Source: Elusimicrobiota bacterium
GTDB lineage: Bacteria > Elusimicrobiota > Elusimicrobia > UBA1565 > UBA9628
Length of the DNA stretch: 64,000 nt
Reading direction: 5' to 3'
NCBI GenBank assembly: GCA_016212855.1
Contig: JACRDP010000029.1
Span: forward strand, 224,827 to 288,826
A program made the position numbers and the translations under genes. Shown in pieces: positions 51,589 to 59,663 of the stretch (position 1 is the stretch's first letter; every line of letters starts with the position of its first letter). The notes beneath the pieces were generated by a model. That model made no database searches and was not told the origin of the DNA. It saw nothing but the letters and a program-made list of their open reading frames with translations.

Positions 51589-52263
51589 TCAGAGCCTCTC
51601 CAAGTACCGTTTGAGCATCGAGGGCTCGGTGATCCGGACGCCCCCTCGGGAAACGTCGACTAACTTCCTGCGTTTGAGCGTCGCCAACTCGCGGCACACG
51701 GTCTCTTCCGCGAGGCCCGCGACCTTGGCGATGGCGGCCTGCGTGAGCGGTATGGTCTCGCCGGTCGATTCCCGCAGCCACAACAGGATTCCCGGCACCT
51801 TGAGGCGGGCGTTTTCGGCCAGGACGCACCGAAGGGAATTCTGACGTCTGAGGCGGAACGCCAGATTTCGCGCGATCTCTTCAAACCAGGAGGGGTTGTC
51901 CTTGCCGAGCTCGAAGGACTTCGCCAGCGGGACGCACTGTACGACGGTGTCGATGACGGCCATGGCGTCGCTCGCAATCCTGCCTCCGCAGAAATAAGGA
52001 CTACAGCCGCAGATATTTCCCGGCCCGATGAGCTCGATGATCGACGCTTTCCCGGTGGGCGTGAGGATCTCCTTTTTCAGCAAGCCCTCCGTGACGAGGC
52101 ATAGATGCCCCGCCACATCTCCGGCGTGCCAGAGGCGTTGGCCGGGCGCGAAGCGGCGTTTTCTCGATACGGAGACGAGCGTCTCCAGTCCTCTTCGCGG
52201 GAGCGTCCTGAAGAGAGGGTGCCCGAGAAACGCCTGAAGGTCACCTTGCGGCATATTCGTCAC
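51589..52263 (-). CDS. Crp/Fnr family transcription regulator
   Basis: 224 residues. Cyclic-nucleotide-binding-like beta roll at residues about 20-130 and a winged helix with the recognition region AAIAKVAGLAEETVCRELATL near 175-195. Four Cys are present in the sensor half (CGCSPYFCGG plus others), so a redox or metal role is possible, but they do not match the FNR iron-sulfur spacing. Start GTG 52263, or ATG three codons later. The divergent gene is the TRAP binding protein, a plausible target. Confidence 0.87.
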   Translation of the reverse strand: MTNMPQGDLQAFLGHPLFRTLPRRGLETLVSVSRKRRFAPGQRLWHAGDVAGHLCLVTEGLLKKEILTPTGKASIIELIGPGNICGCSPYFCGGRIASDAMAVIDTVVQCVPLAKSFELGKDNPSWFEEIARNLAFRLRRQNSLRCVLAENARLKVPGILLWLRESTGETIPLTQAAIAKVAGLAEETVCRELATLKRRKLVDVSRGGVRITEPSMLKRYLERL

Positions 52264-52278
52264 GCGCTAGTTGAGCAA

Positions 52279-52311
52279 TTGATATTCCCTCCTCACCATG
52301 AGAAATATCAA
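52279..52311. promoter_or_regulatory. Inverted repeat TTGATATT-17-AATATCAA upstream of the Crp/Fnr gene
   Basis: Perfect 8-base arms in the region between the divergent crp-like and TRAP genes. Each arm contains TTGAT/ATCAA, the half-site of FNR-type operators, but the 17-base spacing is wider than one FNR site. Confidence 0.45.
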
Positions 52312-52446
52312 CCAATCTGGCGCAACAGAGTGGCCGCGCGTCTTCAGTTCCCTGTGCAAGGCCTGCTGCGAGCTCGACTTCGCGAATTGATTCCACTTAT
52401 GAGGATTACCCTCAATTTAAACGCATAAATGCGGCAATCCGCCCCC

Positions 52447-52475
52447 TTGACAGAGCCTAAAAATGGGGCTACTCT
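52447..52475 (+). promoter_or_regulatory. Promoter of the TRAP binding protein gene
   Basis: -35 TTGACA (52447-52452), 17 bases, -10 TACTCT (52470-52475). The ATG is 31 bases downstream, so this transcript has a leader with an SD. Confidence 0.7.
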
Positions 52476-52506
52476 TGCTTAGATGCTGACGCCCAGGGGG
52501 AATCTC

Positions 52507-53592
52507 ATGAATCGCCGATCCCAAGCGGTACTCTCGATGTTGGCGTTCCTTATTACGCTCGCCGCTCCGGCGTCCGCCGCGAACTACAAGATTCACTGGT
52601 ACCTCGGCCACCAGAACCTCGACTACTTCGAGGAAGCCGCGAGAGATTTCAAGAAGGCCGTGGAGACCGCCAGCAAGGGCGACATCTCCGTCGACATCGT
52701 GCTCCAGGCGAGCGACGCCCCGCAGGGCCCCGGACAGAACGCCGAGGTCGCCGCGAAGGTCGCCAGCGGCGAGATCGAAATGGGTCACTCCTTCGTGGAC
52801 GTGATGGGCGAAACGCAGCCCAAGTTCCACGCCTTCGAAGCCCCCTATCTGTTCAGAGGCTACCGCCACATGGAAGGCGCGTTCGAGGGCCCGGTCGGAG
52901 CCGAGATTCTCGGCGGACTCCGCGCTCAGGGCATCGAGGGTCTCTCGTTCACGTACAGCGGCGGCGCCAACGGCATCGCCACGACGAAAAAGGAGATCCG
53001 CGAGCCGAAGGACTTGAAAGGCATGAAGATCGCCTGCTTCGGCGACAAGGTGGATCAGGCCTGGCTGAAGAGCCTCGGCGCGACGCCGGTGGCCCTCGGG
53101 CACGACACCGCTTCGCTCGACAAGCTGGCGCAGAGCGGCGCGGTCGACGGAGTCGTGATCACGTGGCGCAATCTGCAGCGCGACTCGCTGGATACGGCGT
53201 TCAATTATTTCAACCTCCCGAACTCTTCTTACTTGGTGAGCGTGACCTACATCAACAAGAAGTACTTCGAGAGCATGCCCAAGGCGTACCAGGAGCTGAT
53301 CACGAAGGCGTCGCTCGAGGCAGGCCGCATCGAGCGCGCGCGCACCATCGAGCTCAACGAGAACGCCCGCCGCGAGATGACGAGCAAGGGCGTGCGCGCC
53401 GTCAACCTGACCGATGCCGGACGCAAGGCGTTCACGGCCGCGGTGCAGCCCGCTTACAAGACGATCGAAGGCGTGGTCGGCAAAGACCTCGTCGAGAAGA
53501 TCAAGAACACGAAGGACGCGGCCGTGAGCCCCTTGATTCCCGAGGCCCTCGCGCGCGCCGAGCGCACGAAGGTCGTCGCAGGGGCGGAGTGA
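52507..53592 (+). CDS. TRAP transporter substrate-binding protein, DctP family
   Basis: 361 residues with a signal peptide (cut near ASAANY). The DctP-type two-lobed binding fold is marked by FEAPYLFRGYRHME, EPKDLKGMKIACFG, the conserved Arg in VITWRNLQ and LVSVTYINKKYFESMPKAYQ. No genes for the DctQ/DctM membrane subunits lie in the window. The next gene, in a GTGA overlap, encodes a TPR protein, which is the layout of the TPR-associated TRAP systems (TatP/TatT of Treponema). GGGGGA SD before the ATG; likely ligands are organic acids or hydrophobic molecules. Confidence 0.87.
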   Translation: MNRRSQAVLSMLAFLITLAAPASAANYKIHWYLGHQNLDYFEEAARDFKKAVETASKGDISVDIVLQASDAPQGPGQNAEVAAKVASGEIEMGHSFVDVMGETQPKFHAFEAPYLFRGYRHMEGAFEGPVGAEILGGLRAQGIEGLSFTYSGGANGIATTKKEIREPKDLKGMKIACFGDKVDQAWLKSLGATPVALGHDTASLDKLAQSGAVDGVVITWRNLQRDSLDTAFNYFNLPNSSYLVSVTYINKKYFESMPKAYQELITKASLEAGRIERARTIELNENARREMTSKGVRAVNLTDAGRKAFTAAVQPAYKTIEGVVGKDLVEKIKNTKDAAVSPLIPEALARAERTKVVAGAE

Positions 53593-55013
53593 GCGGACTC
53601 AAGCTACTCCCGGTCCTACTGTTCGCGGTCGGCGGAGTAAACGCAGCGAGTACGGGCGGTAGCCCCGCGTCCTTGCGTGCGCGCGTCGCCGCCGAGCTCA
53701 ACGCCGCTAATCCCTGGAGAGCCGCGCGCTTGGCCGACGAATGGGCCGGGAGCAACGGCATCTCCGCCGATGAGCGCGCCGAGGCGCTGATCCAGGGCGC
53801 GCTGGCTCATGCCCAGGTCGGCGACTACGCCGGCGCCGAGGCCGCGCTCCAAGAGGCTCTGAAGGCCAAGCCCGGCCAGCCCGACGCGTCGTATCTGCTC
53901 GCGGAAGCCATGCGCGACCGGCCGGAGCAGGCTTTGCCGCACGGCCTGAACGCCGCCGCGAGCGGCACGCCGCGCGGAAGGTCCGCCGCGTATCGCCTGC
54001 GCGCGGAGATTCGCCTCGACCTCGGCGACCGCGCCGGCGCGCTCGCCGATCTGGCGCGCGCTCCCGACGATCTCGAGGCGTTGGCGCTGACGGCCTCCTT
54101 GAGCCGCGACGCGAAGGACGCGCGCCGGGTCTGCGACGCGGCCGGCGCCCAGCCCGCGTGGCGGCGCGCCGCCGCCGAGCGCGTCTGCGCCCGAGCCCTG
54201 TATGATCTGAAGGACTACTCTGGAGCGATGGCGGCGCTGGGCAACGCGCTGTCTCTCGACGCCGACGACGCCGACACCTTGCGCGGCATTCTGCGCGTCA
54301 AGCGGACCAGCCCCTTTGAAAGCGCGCCCGGCGCGGCCGTGCCTCTTCCCGACAAGACCATGACCGTCGAACAGGCCCGCGCGGCCTTGGCCGCGGACGG
54401 CGAGGATCTCGAGGCCTTGCGCGTGCTCATCGCGTCCGAGAAGAATATGGCCTCGGCCGTGAAGCTGGCCGAGCGCTTCACCGCCGCCGTGCGCCGGTCG
54501 CCCAACTGGCAGAGGGTGGACGCGTACCGGCTCAGCGCCGCGCAGTGGATCGCGTTGAAGGATAAGAAGAAGGCGCTGGGCAGTTTGGAGCGCGCCGAGG
54601 ACTTGAGCGCCACGTCGGTGGCGACGGAGAAGCTCGTCGGCAAGGCGCTGGGGAAGTTCATCGGCGGCGCGCTGTCCGAGGCGTACGAGGCCGCGATGAA
54701 GGTGCGGCTTGAGCTCGGCGACGAGGCCGGGGCCGAGGCGACCTTGGAGCGGGGGCTTCAGCTCGCGCCCGCGAACATCCAGCTCCTGCGTCTCATGATT
54801 TCGCGCAAGCTCGCCGCGTCGAAGCCGCGCGAGGCGCTGCCCTACGCCGAACGGTTCGCCGCGGCCGCCGCGAAGGCGACGCCGTCGGCCATGTGGAATC
54901 CCGAGAAGCAGGGCCTGCTGCCCAACGGCGCGGTCGAAAAGCGCAACGACATCATGGAAGCGCAGCAGACGCTCGAAAACGTCCGCCGCGCGGCCGCCGC
55001 GGCCACGAACTAA
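53589..55013 (+). CDS. Exported TPR-repeat protein coupled to the TRAP binding protein
   Basis: 474 residues from a GTG that overlaps the DctP stop. A signal-like hydrophobic N-terminus (LLPVLLFAVGGVNA) is followed by helix pairs of the TPR type, clearest at residues about 55-85 (QVGDYAGAEAALQEAL), 200-230 (LKDYSGAMAALGNAL) and 370-400 (LGDEAGAEATLERGL). TPR proteins of this kind assemble with binding proteins in TRAP systems. Its length is larger than that of TatT, so equivalence is uncertain. Confidence 0.78.
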   Translation: MSGLKLLPVLLFAVGGVNAASTGGSPASLRARVAAELNAANPWRAARLADEWAGSNGISADERAEALIQGALAHAQVGDYAGAEAALQEALKAKPGQPDASYLLAEAMRDRPEQALPHGLNAAASGTPRGRSAAYRLRAEIRLDLGDRAGALADLARAPDDLEALALTASLSRDAKDARRVCDAAGAQPAWRRAAAERVCARALYDLKDYSGAMAALGNALSLDADDADTLRGILRVKRTSPFESAPGAAVPLPDKTMTVEQARAALAADGEDLEALRVLIASEKNMASAVKLAERFTAAVRRSPNWQRVDAYRLSAAQWIALKDKKKALGSLERAEDLSATSVATEKLVGKALGKFIGGALSEAYEAAMKVRLELGDEAGAEATLERGLQLAPANIQLLRLMISRKLAASKPREALPYAERFAAAAAKATPSAMWNPEKQGLLPNGAVEKRNDIMEAQQTLENVRRAAAAATN

Positions 55014-55019
55014 GTCGCG

Positions 55020-55301
55020 CTACTTCAGCACGACGATCGGAAGCCAGACCGGCGCGGTGATGATCGCCAGCGCCACCGGCACGGCGACGAGCGCGGCGGG
55101 GACTTCCCACAGGCGGTGCCAGCAGGAGTGCTTCGGCGCGCCCGAGCCCCAGTCGAGCGAGGGGGCGATGAAGAACGGACGGCACGAGCCGGTGTCCGGG
55201 GCGGCCGCGACCTGGCGCTCCGAATCGAGAAAACCCTTTTCCGTATCGGCCGTCGCGCACGCGCCGAGAAGGAGGAGGGAGAGTAGCGCCGCCCGGCGCA
55301 C
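55020..55301 (-). CDS. Small lipoprotein with C-terminal membrane segment
   Basis: 93 residues from the GTG at 55301, which shares one base with the upstream stop (TAGTG). Lipobox LLGAC follows a short hydrophobic segment. The C-terminal 25 residues are hydrophobic (AALVAVPVALAIITAPVWL). No family recognised. Last gene of a three-gene minus-strand operon. Confidence 0.65.
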   Translation of the reverse strand: MRRAALLSLLLLGACATADTEKGFLDSERQVAAAPDTGSCRPFFIAPSLDWGSGAPKHSCWHRLWEVPAALVAVPVALAIITAPVWLPIVVLK

Positions 55302-55540
55302 TATTCTTTTTCCTTCAGCGCCGAGTTGTTGTCGGTGATGAAGGCGCGGATGACGTCGGCCATGTCGAGGATCTTCGTCCACTGCTCCTTGTAGAGCGTG
55401 ACGGGAAAACGCCCCATGCCGTACAGGCTGACGGCGCCTTTCTGGCTCACCTTGAGGGAGATCCCTCGCGAGCCCGCTTTCTTGAGGGACTCGTTCTCCG
55501 CGCGCAGGCGGTCCAGCTCGGCTTGAAGGTCGGCGCTCAT
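55301..55540 (-). CDS. Small conserved protein with coiled-coil start, unknown function
   Basis: 79 residues. A coiled coil at residues 3-20 (LQAELDRLRAENESLKK) precedes a compact region ISLKVSQKGAVSLYGMGRFPVTLYKEQWTKIL that looks strongly conserved in character. The ATG overlaps the stop of the upstream gene by four bases. The pattern suggests a small cytoplasmic adaptor; the function is unknown to me. Confidence 0.72.
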   Translation of the reverse strand: MSADLQAELDRLRAENESLKKAGSRGISLKVSQKGAVSLYGMGRFPVTLYKEQWTKILDMADVIRAFITDNNSALKEKE

Positions 55541-55956
55541 GAGGGGATGACCTCGGCGATGAATTCGCACTTGGCGACGCAGCCGCACTGCGCGCCCGCG
55601 GCGCCGCTGTAGGAGGCCTCGGCGCAGATGATCTGGGCGACGCCCCGCTCTTGCAGGTTCTCGAGGGACTGCGCGATGAGGACGGCGAAGTCGTAGGAGC
55701 CGGAGCCGCAGGAGCCGGGGCAGTCGGCCTCGAGGAAGAACGGATCGTTCGGGCCGTAGGTCTCCTCGGACTCCTCGAGCACGACTCCCTGGGGAGTGGC
55801 GATGGCGACCTTCACTTTCAGCGCGCGGACCGACGGGAAGCGCGAGGAGAGCGTGCCGGCGGCGCGCTCGTGGTCCTCGGCGGTTTGGGCGCGGCGGACC
55901 TTCTCGTCGTTCTTGCTGGGTCCCGCCTTGCGCCGTTTCTTGCGATAAAAAGCCAT
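55537..55956 (-). CDS. Small protein with Cys-rich C-terminus, unknown function
   Basis: 139 residues. A very basic N-terminus (AFYRKKRRKAG) is followed by a beta-rich domain and Cys clusters CPGSCGSGSYDF and GAQCGCVAKCEF that could bind a metal. GGAGG SD five bases before the ATG. It is coupled to the 79-residue protein downstream, so the two probably act together. Confidence 0.7.
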   Translation of the reverse strand: MAFYRKKRRKAGPSKNDEKVRRAQTAEDHERAAGTLSSRFPSVRALKVKVAIATPQGVVLEESEETYGPNDPFFLEADCPGSCGSGSYDFAVLIAQSLENLQERGVAQIICAEASYSGAAGAQCGCVAKCEFIAEVIPS

Positions 55957-55997
55957 TCCGCCTCCAATGACAGCGGTTGATTCTAGCATTACTGTAG

Positions 55998-56003
55998 TAG
56001 CAT
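55998..56003 (+). promoter_or_regulatory. -10 hexamer of leaderless type before 56010
   Basis: TAGCAT, six bases, ATG. Confidence 0.45.
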
Positions 56004-56009
56004 CTCGGT

Positions 56010-56627
56010 ATGGCCGACTTCCTGCAGCACGCGCTCGCGTACGTCGCCGCGCTGGGAGCGGCCGGCTGGGCGCTGTTTATCGTGCTGTACGCGGCCTGCT
56101 GCGTCTTCTTCCTGCCCGTGTCACCGCTGACCTTCGGCGCGGGCGCGGCGTACGGCCTGGGCCGGGGGTTTCTGCTGGTCTGGTGCGGCGCTTCGCTGGG
56201 CGCCGGCGTCTCGTTTTTTATCGGACGGCGCTGGCTCCGGGCCTGGGTGGAAAAGAAGCTCGCGCGCCATCCGCGCTTCGCGGCGATCGACGCCGCCGTG
56301 TCGGCGGGGGGCGCGCGGATCGTGCTCCTGACGCGCCTGGCGCCGGTGTTCCCGTTCGCCACGCTCAACTACGCCTACGGCCTCACGCGCGTGAAGTTCC
56401 GGGACTATCTGCTCGCCTCCGTCGCGGGGATGGTGCCGGGGACCTTGTTCTTCGTTTATTTAGGCGCGGCCGCGGGCGCGGCGTTCAAATCCGGGGCTGA
56501 GGGAAAAGCGCGCACGGCGGCGGAATGGGCGTATTTCGCCTTCGGCCTGCTGGCGACCGCGGCCGTGGTGGCACTCGTCGGGCGCGAGGCCAATCGCGAA
56601 CTCGCCAAGCACGAAAAGCGCCGCTAG
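56010..56627 (+). CDS. TVP38/TMEM64 (DedA-like) membrane protein
   Basis: 205 residues with about five hydrophobic segments. The family motif region FFLPVSPLTFGAGAAYGLGRG and the second half-repeat TRLAPVFPFATLNYAYGLTRV with GMVPGTLFFVYLG are present. Members move lipids or lipid carriers across membranes. The end overlaps the convergent histidine kinase gene by four bases. Confidence 0.9.
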   Translation: MADFLQHALAYVAALGAAGWALFIVLYAACCVFFLPVSPLTFGAGAAYGLGRGFLLVWCGASLGAGVSFFIGRRWLRAWVEKKLARHPRFAAIDAAVSAGGARIVLLTRLAPVFPFATLNYAYGLTRVKFRDYLLASVAGMVPGTLFFVYLGAAAGAAFKSGAEGKARTAAEWAYFAFGLLATAAVVALVGREANRELAKHEKRR

Positions 56628-57415
56628 GCCGCGGGCAACGTCACGACGACGGTCGTGCCCTTGCCGATGCCCTCGCTGGAGATGGCCACGTCGCCGCCGT
56701 GCTTGTTCATGATCCAGCGCGCGACGTTCAGGCCGAGGCCGGTGCCGCCCTGCTCGGCGCGTCCGGTCGCGAACGGCTCGAAGAGCCCCTTGAGGCGGGC
56801 GGGCTCGATGCCGACGCCGGTGTCGGTGATCGTCACCCTCGCCGAGGCGCCGGCGGACTCCGCCGCGAGCGCGAGGCGGCCGCCGAAGGGCATCGCGTCC
56901 AGCGCGTTGATGAGGAGGACGGTGAGGACCTGCTGAAGGTGGCGCTCGCTGCCTTTGACGCGGATTCCGGCGGGGACATCGAAGGAGGTGTCGACGCCGC
57001 GTTCGGTGAAGCGGATCTTAAGGGCCTCGAGCGAGGAGGAAAGAAGCGGTGCGAGCTCGACGGGCTTGAGGTCCAGCGGCGCGGGCTTGGCGAAGTCGAG
57101 GATGTCGGAAAGGATTTCGACGGCGCGATCCGCTTCCCGGGACACGGCCGTGAGCTGCGCGCGCGGGTCGCCGCCTTTGTCGAGTACGCGCTGCGCGTGC
57201 TCCGCGGTCAGGATGATGGTCGCCAACGGCGTGCGGACCTCGTGCACGACGCCGGACATCATCTGGCCGATCGTGGACAGCCGCTGGAGCCACGCGAGGC
57301 GTTCCTCGTCGGCGAGCGCCGCATCCGTGCGGGGGCGGCGTCTTCCATACGCGTGGCCCAGCGCGGCGCCGAGCGCCAGCGCCGCCAGCGCGAGGAGGAA
57401 GTGCTTGGGTTCCAC
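56624..57415 (-). CDS. Membrane-anchored sensor histidine kinase
   Basis: 263 residues. One N-terminal helix (FLLALAALALGAALG) replaces a sensor domain. HisKA with phosphoacceptor His in SGVVHEVRTPLA near residue 57, then HATPase boxes (LLINALDAMPFGG, TDTGVGIEPARL, GTGLGLNVARWIM). The GTG start has TATAAA six bases upstream, directly abutting the -10 of the divergent response regulator gene, so the pair are likely partners sharing one control region. Confidence 0.9.
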   Translation of the reverse strand: MEPKHFLLALAALALGAALGHAYGRRRPRTDAALADEERLAWLQRLSTIGQMMSGVVHEVRTPLATIILTAEHAQRVLDKGGDPRAQLTAVSREADRAVEILSDILDFAKPAPLDLKPVELAPLLSSSLEALKIRFTERGVDTSFDVPAGIRVKGSERHLQQVLTVLLINALDAMPFGGRLALAAESAGASARVTITDTGVGIEPARLKGLFEPFATGRAEQGGTGLGLNVARWIMNKHGGDVAISSEGIGKGTTVVVTLPAA

Positions 57416-57421
57416 ACGGGA

Positions 57422-57433
57422 TTTATATAAAAT
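57422..57433. promoter_or_regulatory. Back-to-back -10 elements of the divergent kinase and regulator genes
   Basis: On the minus strand TATAAA (57427-57422) is six bases before GTG 57415. On the plus strand TAAAAT (57428-57433) is six bases before CTG 57440. The two hexamers touch, so only one polymerase could bind at a time. Confidence 0.6.
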
Positions 57434-57439
57434 CCGGGC

Positions 57440-58141
57440 CTGGCCAAGGTTCTTTTGATCGAAGACGACGCGTCCTTCCGCAAGGCCGTCAGCGACGTGC
57501 TGTCGCTCGAGGGCTACGACGTGAAGCAGGCGCCGTCCGGCAAGACCGGCATACAGGCCGCGCAGTCCGACCCGCCCGATCTGGTCATCCTCGATCTGAT
57601 CATGCCCGGGATGAAGGGCCTCGAGGTCTGCCAGGTCCTGAAGCAGGACGCCAAGACGGCGAACGTGCCGATCATCATCCTCACCGGCAACGACAAGGAC
57701 GGGCAGGACATCGCGTGCCTCGACCTGGGCGCCGACGACTACCTGATCAAGCCGGTCAAGAGCGAGCGCCTTCTCGCCTACGCGCGCGCGCTGCTGCGTC
57801 GCAACGCCGGAGAGGACAAGCCGGAGCCGCCGGCGAGCGTCGCCGTCGGCGCCTTGAGCCTCGACTACCCGCGCAAGCTCGTCAAGCTCGGGGGTAAGGA
57901 GTTCGCGCACCTGACGCCCAAGGAGTTCGAACTGCTGTACTTCCTCGCCGGGCGCACGCCCAACCCCACCGAGCGCGCCGACGTGTACCGCGAGGTGTGG
58001 GGCGTCGAGGCGCCGTCCGAGGGCGCGCTGAAGACCGTCGAGGTGCACGTGCGCCGCGTGCGCCTGAAGCTGGGCTGGAAGTCCGACCAGTGGCTGGTCA
58101 GCGTCTCCGGCCGCGGCTACGCGCTGATCCCTCCGAAGTGA
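57440..58141 (+). CDS. OmpR/PhoB family response regulator
   Basis: 233 residues. Receiver domain with phosphoacceptor Asp in LVILDLIMPG, acidic pair in LIEDD, Thr in IIILTGND and Lys in LIKPVK; C-terminal winged helix with HLTPKEFELLYFL and VEVHVRRVRLKLG. The N-terminus reads LAKVLLIEDD, where the family has MAKVLLIEDD, so the CTG at 57440 is the natural start; TAAAAT six bases upstream supports it. No ATG or GTG lies between the upstream stop (57428-57430) and the receiver domain. A TTG at 57455 would cut off the first beta strand. Confidence 0.9.
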   Translation: MAKVLLIEDDASFRKAVSDVLSLEGYDVKQAPSGKTGIQAAQSDPPDLVILDLIMPGMKGLEVCQVLKQDAKTANVPIIILTGNDKDGQDIACLDLGADDYLIKPVKSERLLAYARALLRRNAGEDKPEPPASVAVGALSLDYPRKLVKLGGKEFAHLTPKEFELLYFLAGRTPNPTERADVYREVWGVEAPSEGALKTVEVHVRRVRLKLGWKSDQWLVSVSGRGYALIPPK

Positions 58142-58995
58142 GTCCCTCTCCGCCGGCGAGTGGAGGGGACACTTCCTCGCCTTATGGCTCGGTCGGCGCG
58201 CGGCCGCCGCACGTCGTCCTGCTGCGCGAGCCCGCGAGGTTCGACGCGCCGAGCGTGGCGGCCGTGCTGGCGGGGCGCTCGAAGATCGACGCCCAGAGCT
58301 GGCTCCCCGTCGTGCGCCGCTCGTGGGGCATCCTCGCCGAGCCCTCGGCGGCCGAGGACGCGGAGTCGCTCGCCGCGGCGCTGACCGCCGCCGGACGCGC
58401 GGCGCTGGCCGTGCCGGTCGGCCTGCTCGAGGAGCCCGCGCCGCCGGTCACGGTGACGAAGGGCGAATTGGCGGGGGACGGGTTCGACATCATCGCCGGC
58501 AAGGTGAACGCTCAACGGGAGCGGCTGAACTGGGCGCATATGAGCGTTCTCTCCGCCGGGGCCGTCTCCTCGACGGACCTCAAGACCGTGACCGAGGGGC
58601 CGAGCGTGGCCGAGAAGTCCGCGCGCCTGGCCCTGACCATGACGACGGGCCTGCCGCTGCTCGGCGGCAAGGGCAAGACGCGTCGGGTCGTCGAGGAGCG
58701 GAGAGTCCCGTACATCGACATGTTGTTCGTCGCCCCGGCGCGTCGCGTGCGCATCCTCGCCGCGGATTTCGATTACGCGGCGCTCGGGGACAAGATGAGC
58801 TACAGCGCCGAGCTCAACTTCCGCGCCTTGGTCTCCGCGCTCGCCGCCGCCGCGCCTGGGGCGCTGCGCTCCAGGGGTGCGCGCGGGGTCCTGGCCAAGT
58901 CGCCGTCCGGCGAGCTCGCCTACGAATCCTTCGAGGACGTCTCGCGCGAGGAGCGCTGGCTGCTGGCCTTGGTCTCGCTCAAGGCGGCGCTGTGA
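58138..58995 (+). CDS. Protein of unknown function in the response regulator operon
   Basis: 285 residues from a GTG overlapping the regulator stop. No signal peptide or membrane segment. Pro/Ser-rich first 20 residues, then alpha/beta character with a conserved-looking segment PYIDMLFVAPARRVRILAAD near residue 195 and GDKMSYSAELNFRALV. It links the response regulator to the lipoprotein gene that follows (GTGA overlap). No family recognised. Confidence 0.65.
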   Translation: MSPSPPASGGDTSSPYGSVGARPPHVVLLREPARFDAPSVAAVLAGRSKIDAQSWLPVVRRSWGILAEPSAAEDAESLAAALTAAGRAALAVPVGLLEEPAPPVTVTKGELAGDGFDIIAGKVNAQRERLNWAHMSVLSAGAVSSTDLKTVTEGPSVAEKSARLALTMTTGLPLLGGKGKTRRVVEERRVPYIDMLFVAPARRVRILAADFDYAALGDKMSYSAELNFRALVSALAAAAPGALRSRGARGVLAKSPSGELAYESFEDVSREERWLLALVSLKAAL

Positions 58996-59660
58996 GGGCC
59001 TTTGCGATCGCGCTCCTGTTCGCGGCCTGCGCGCCGTCGATCACGGAGCTTCCTTCCCCGTCTTCTCCAAGCGGACGGCGCTCCCGTTTTCACCGCTTCC
59101 GCGTGACGGTGAGCGCGGCGACGCCCGAGATTCGCCACGGTCTGAGCCTCAACGAGATCGCGAAGCTTCCCGGCGCGGCCCGCGGGCTCAAGACCCAGGG
59201 ACTGACCATCATCAAGCACTCGATGGCCACGCACACGCGCTTCAGCACCACGAAGGGCGCCGCTTCCGTTTACGCCTGGTTCGACGACGTGATCCTGGAG
59301 GTGTCGGTCTCCTCGACCATCATCCACATCCCGAAGGAGTACGCGCCGGATTCGTGCGAGTACGAGGCCGTATTGGCGCACGAGCGCCTGCATGGAAAAT
59401 CCGCTCGCGCTCAGGCGGCGCTGCTCGCCGAGAAGCTCGAGGCGACCTTGTCGACCTCCGAGGGGCTGCCCACGCGCTTTGACCCCGTGTTCGCGTCCAA
59501 TTTCGACGCCGCGGCGGAAAAGCTCAAGGCCGAGATCGCGAAGGTCGTCGATCCCGTGTACGAGCGGTATGAAAAGGACGAGGCCGAGACGCAGGCGGCG
59601 CTCGACCGGCCGGACCCGTACGACGCGGTGTACAAGAAGTGCTCAGGCTGGATCAAGTAA
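58992..59660 (+). CDS. Lipoprotein with HExxH zinc-protease motif (DUF922-like)
   Basis: 222 residues from a GTG in a four-base overlap. Lipobox LFAAC. The core resembles secreted DUF922-type proteins: a beta segment (ASVYAWFDDVILEVSVSST) followed by the helix VLAHERLHGKSARA with the metal motif HERLH. The C-terminus is helical and acidic. Probably a periplasmic metallopeptidase-like protein under control of the operon's regulator; activity unproven. Confidence 0.75.
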   Translation: MRAFAIALLFAACAPSITELPSPSSPSGRRSRFHRFRVTVSAATPEIRHGLSLNEIAKLPGAARGLKTQGLTIIKHSMATHTRFSTTKGAASVYAWFDDVILEVSVSSTIIHIPKEYAPDSCEYEAVLAHERLHGKSARAQAALLAEKLEATLSTSEGLPTRFDPVFASNFDAAAEKLKAEIAKVVDPVYERYEKDEAETQAALDRPDPYDAVYKKCSGWIK

Positions 59661-59663
59661 GCG

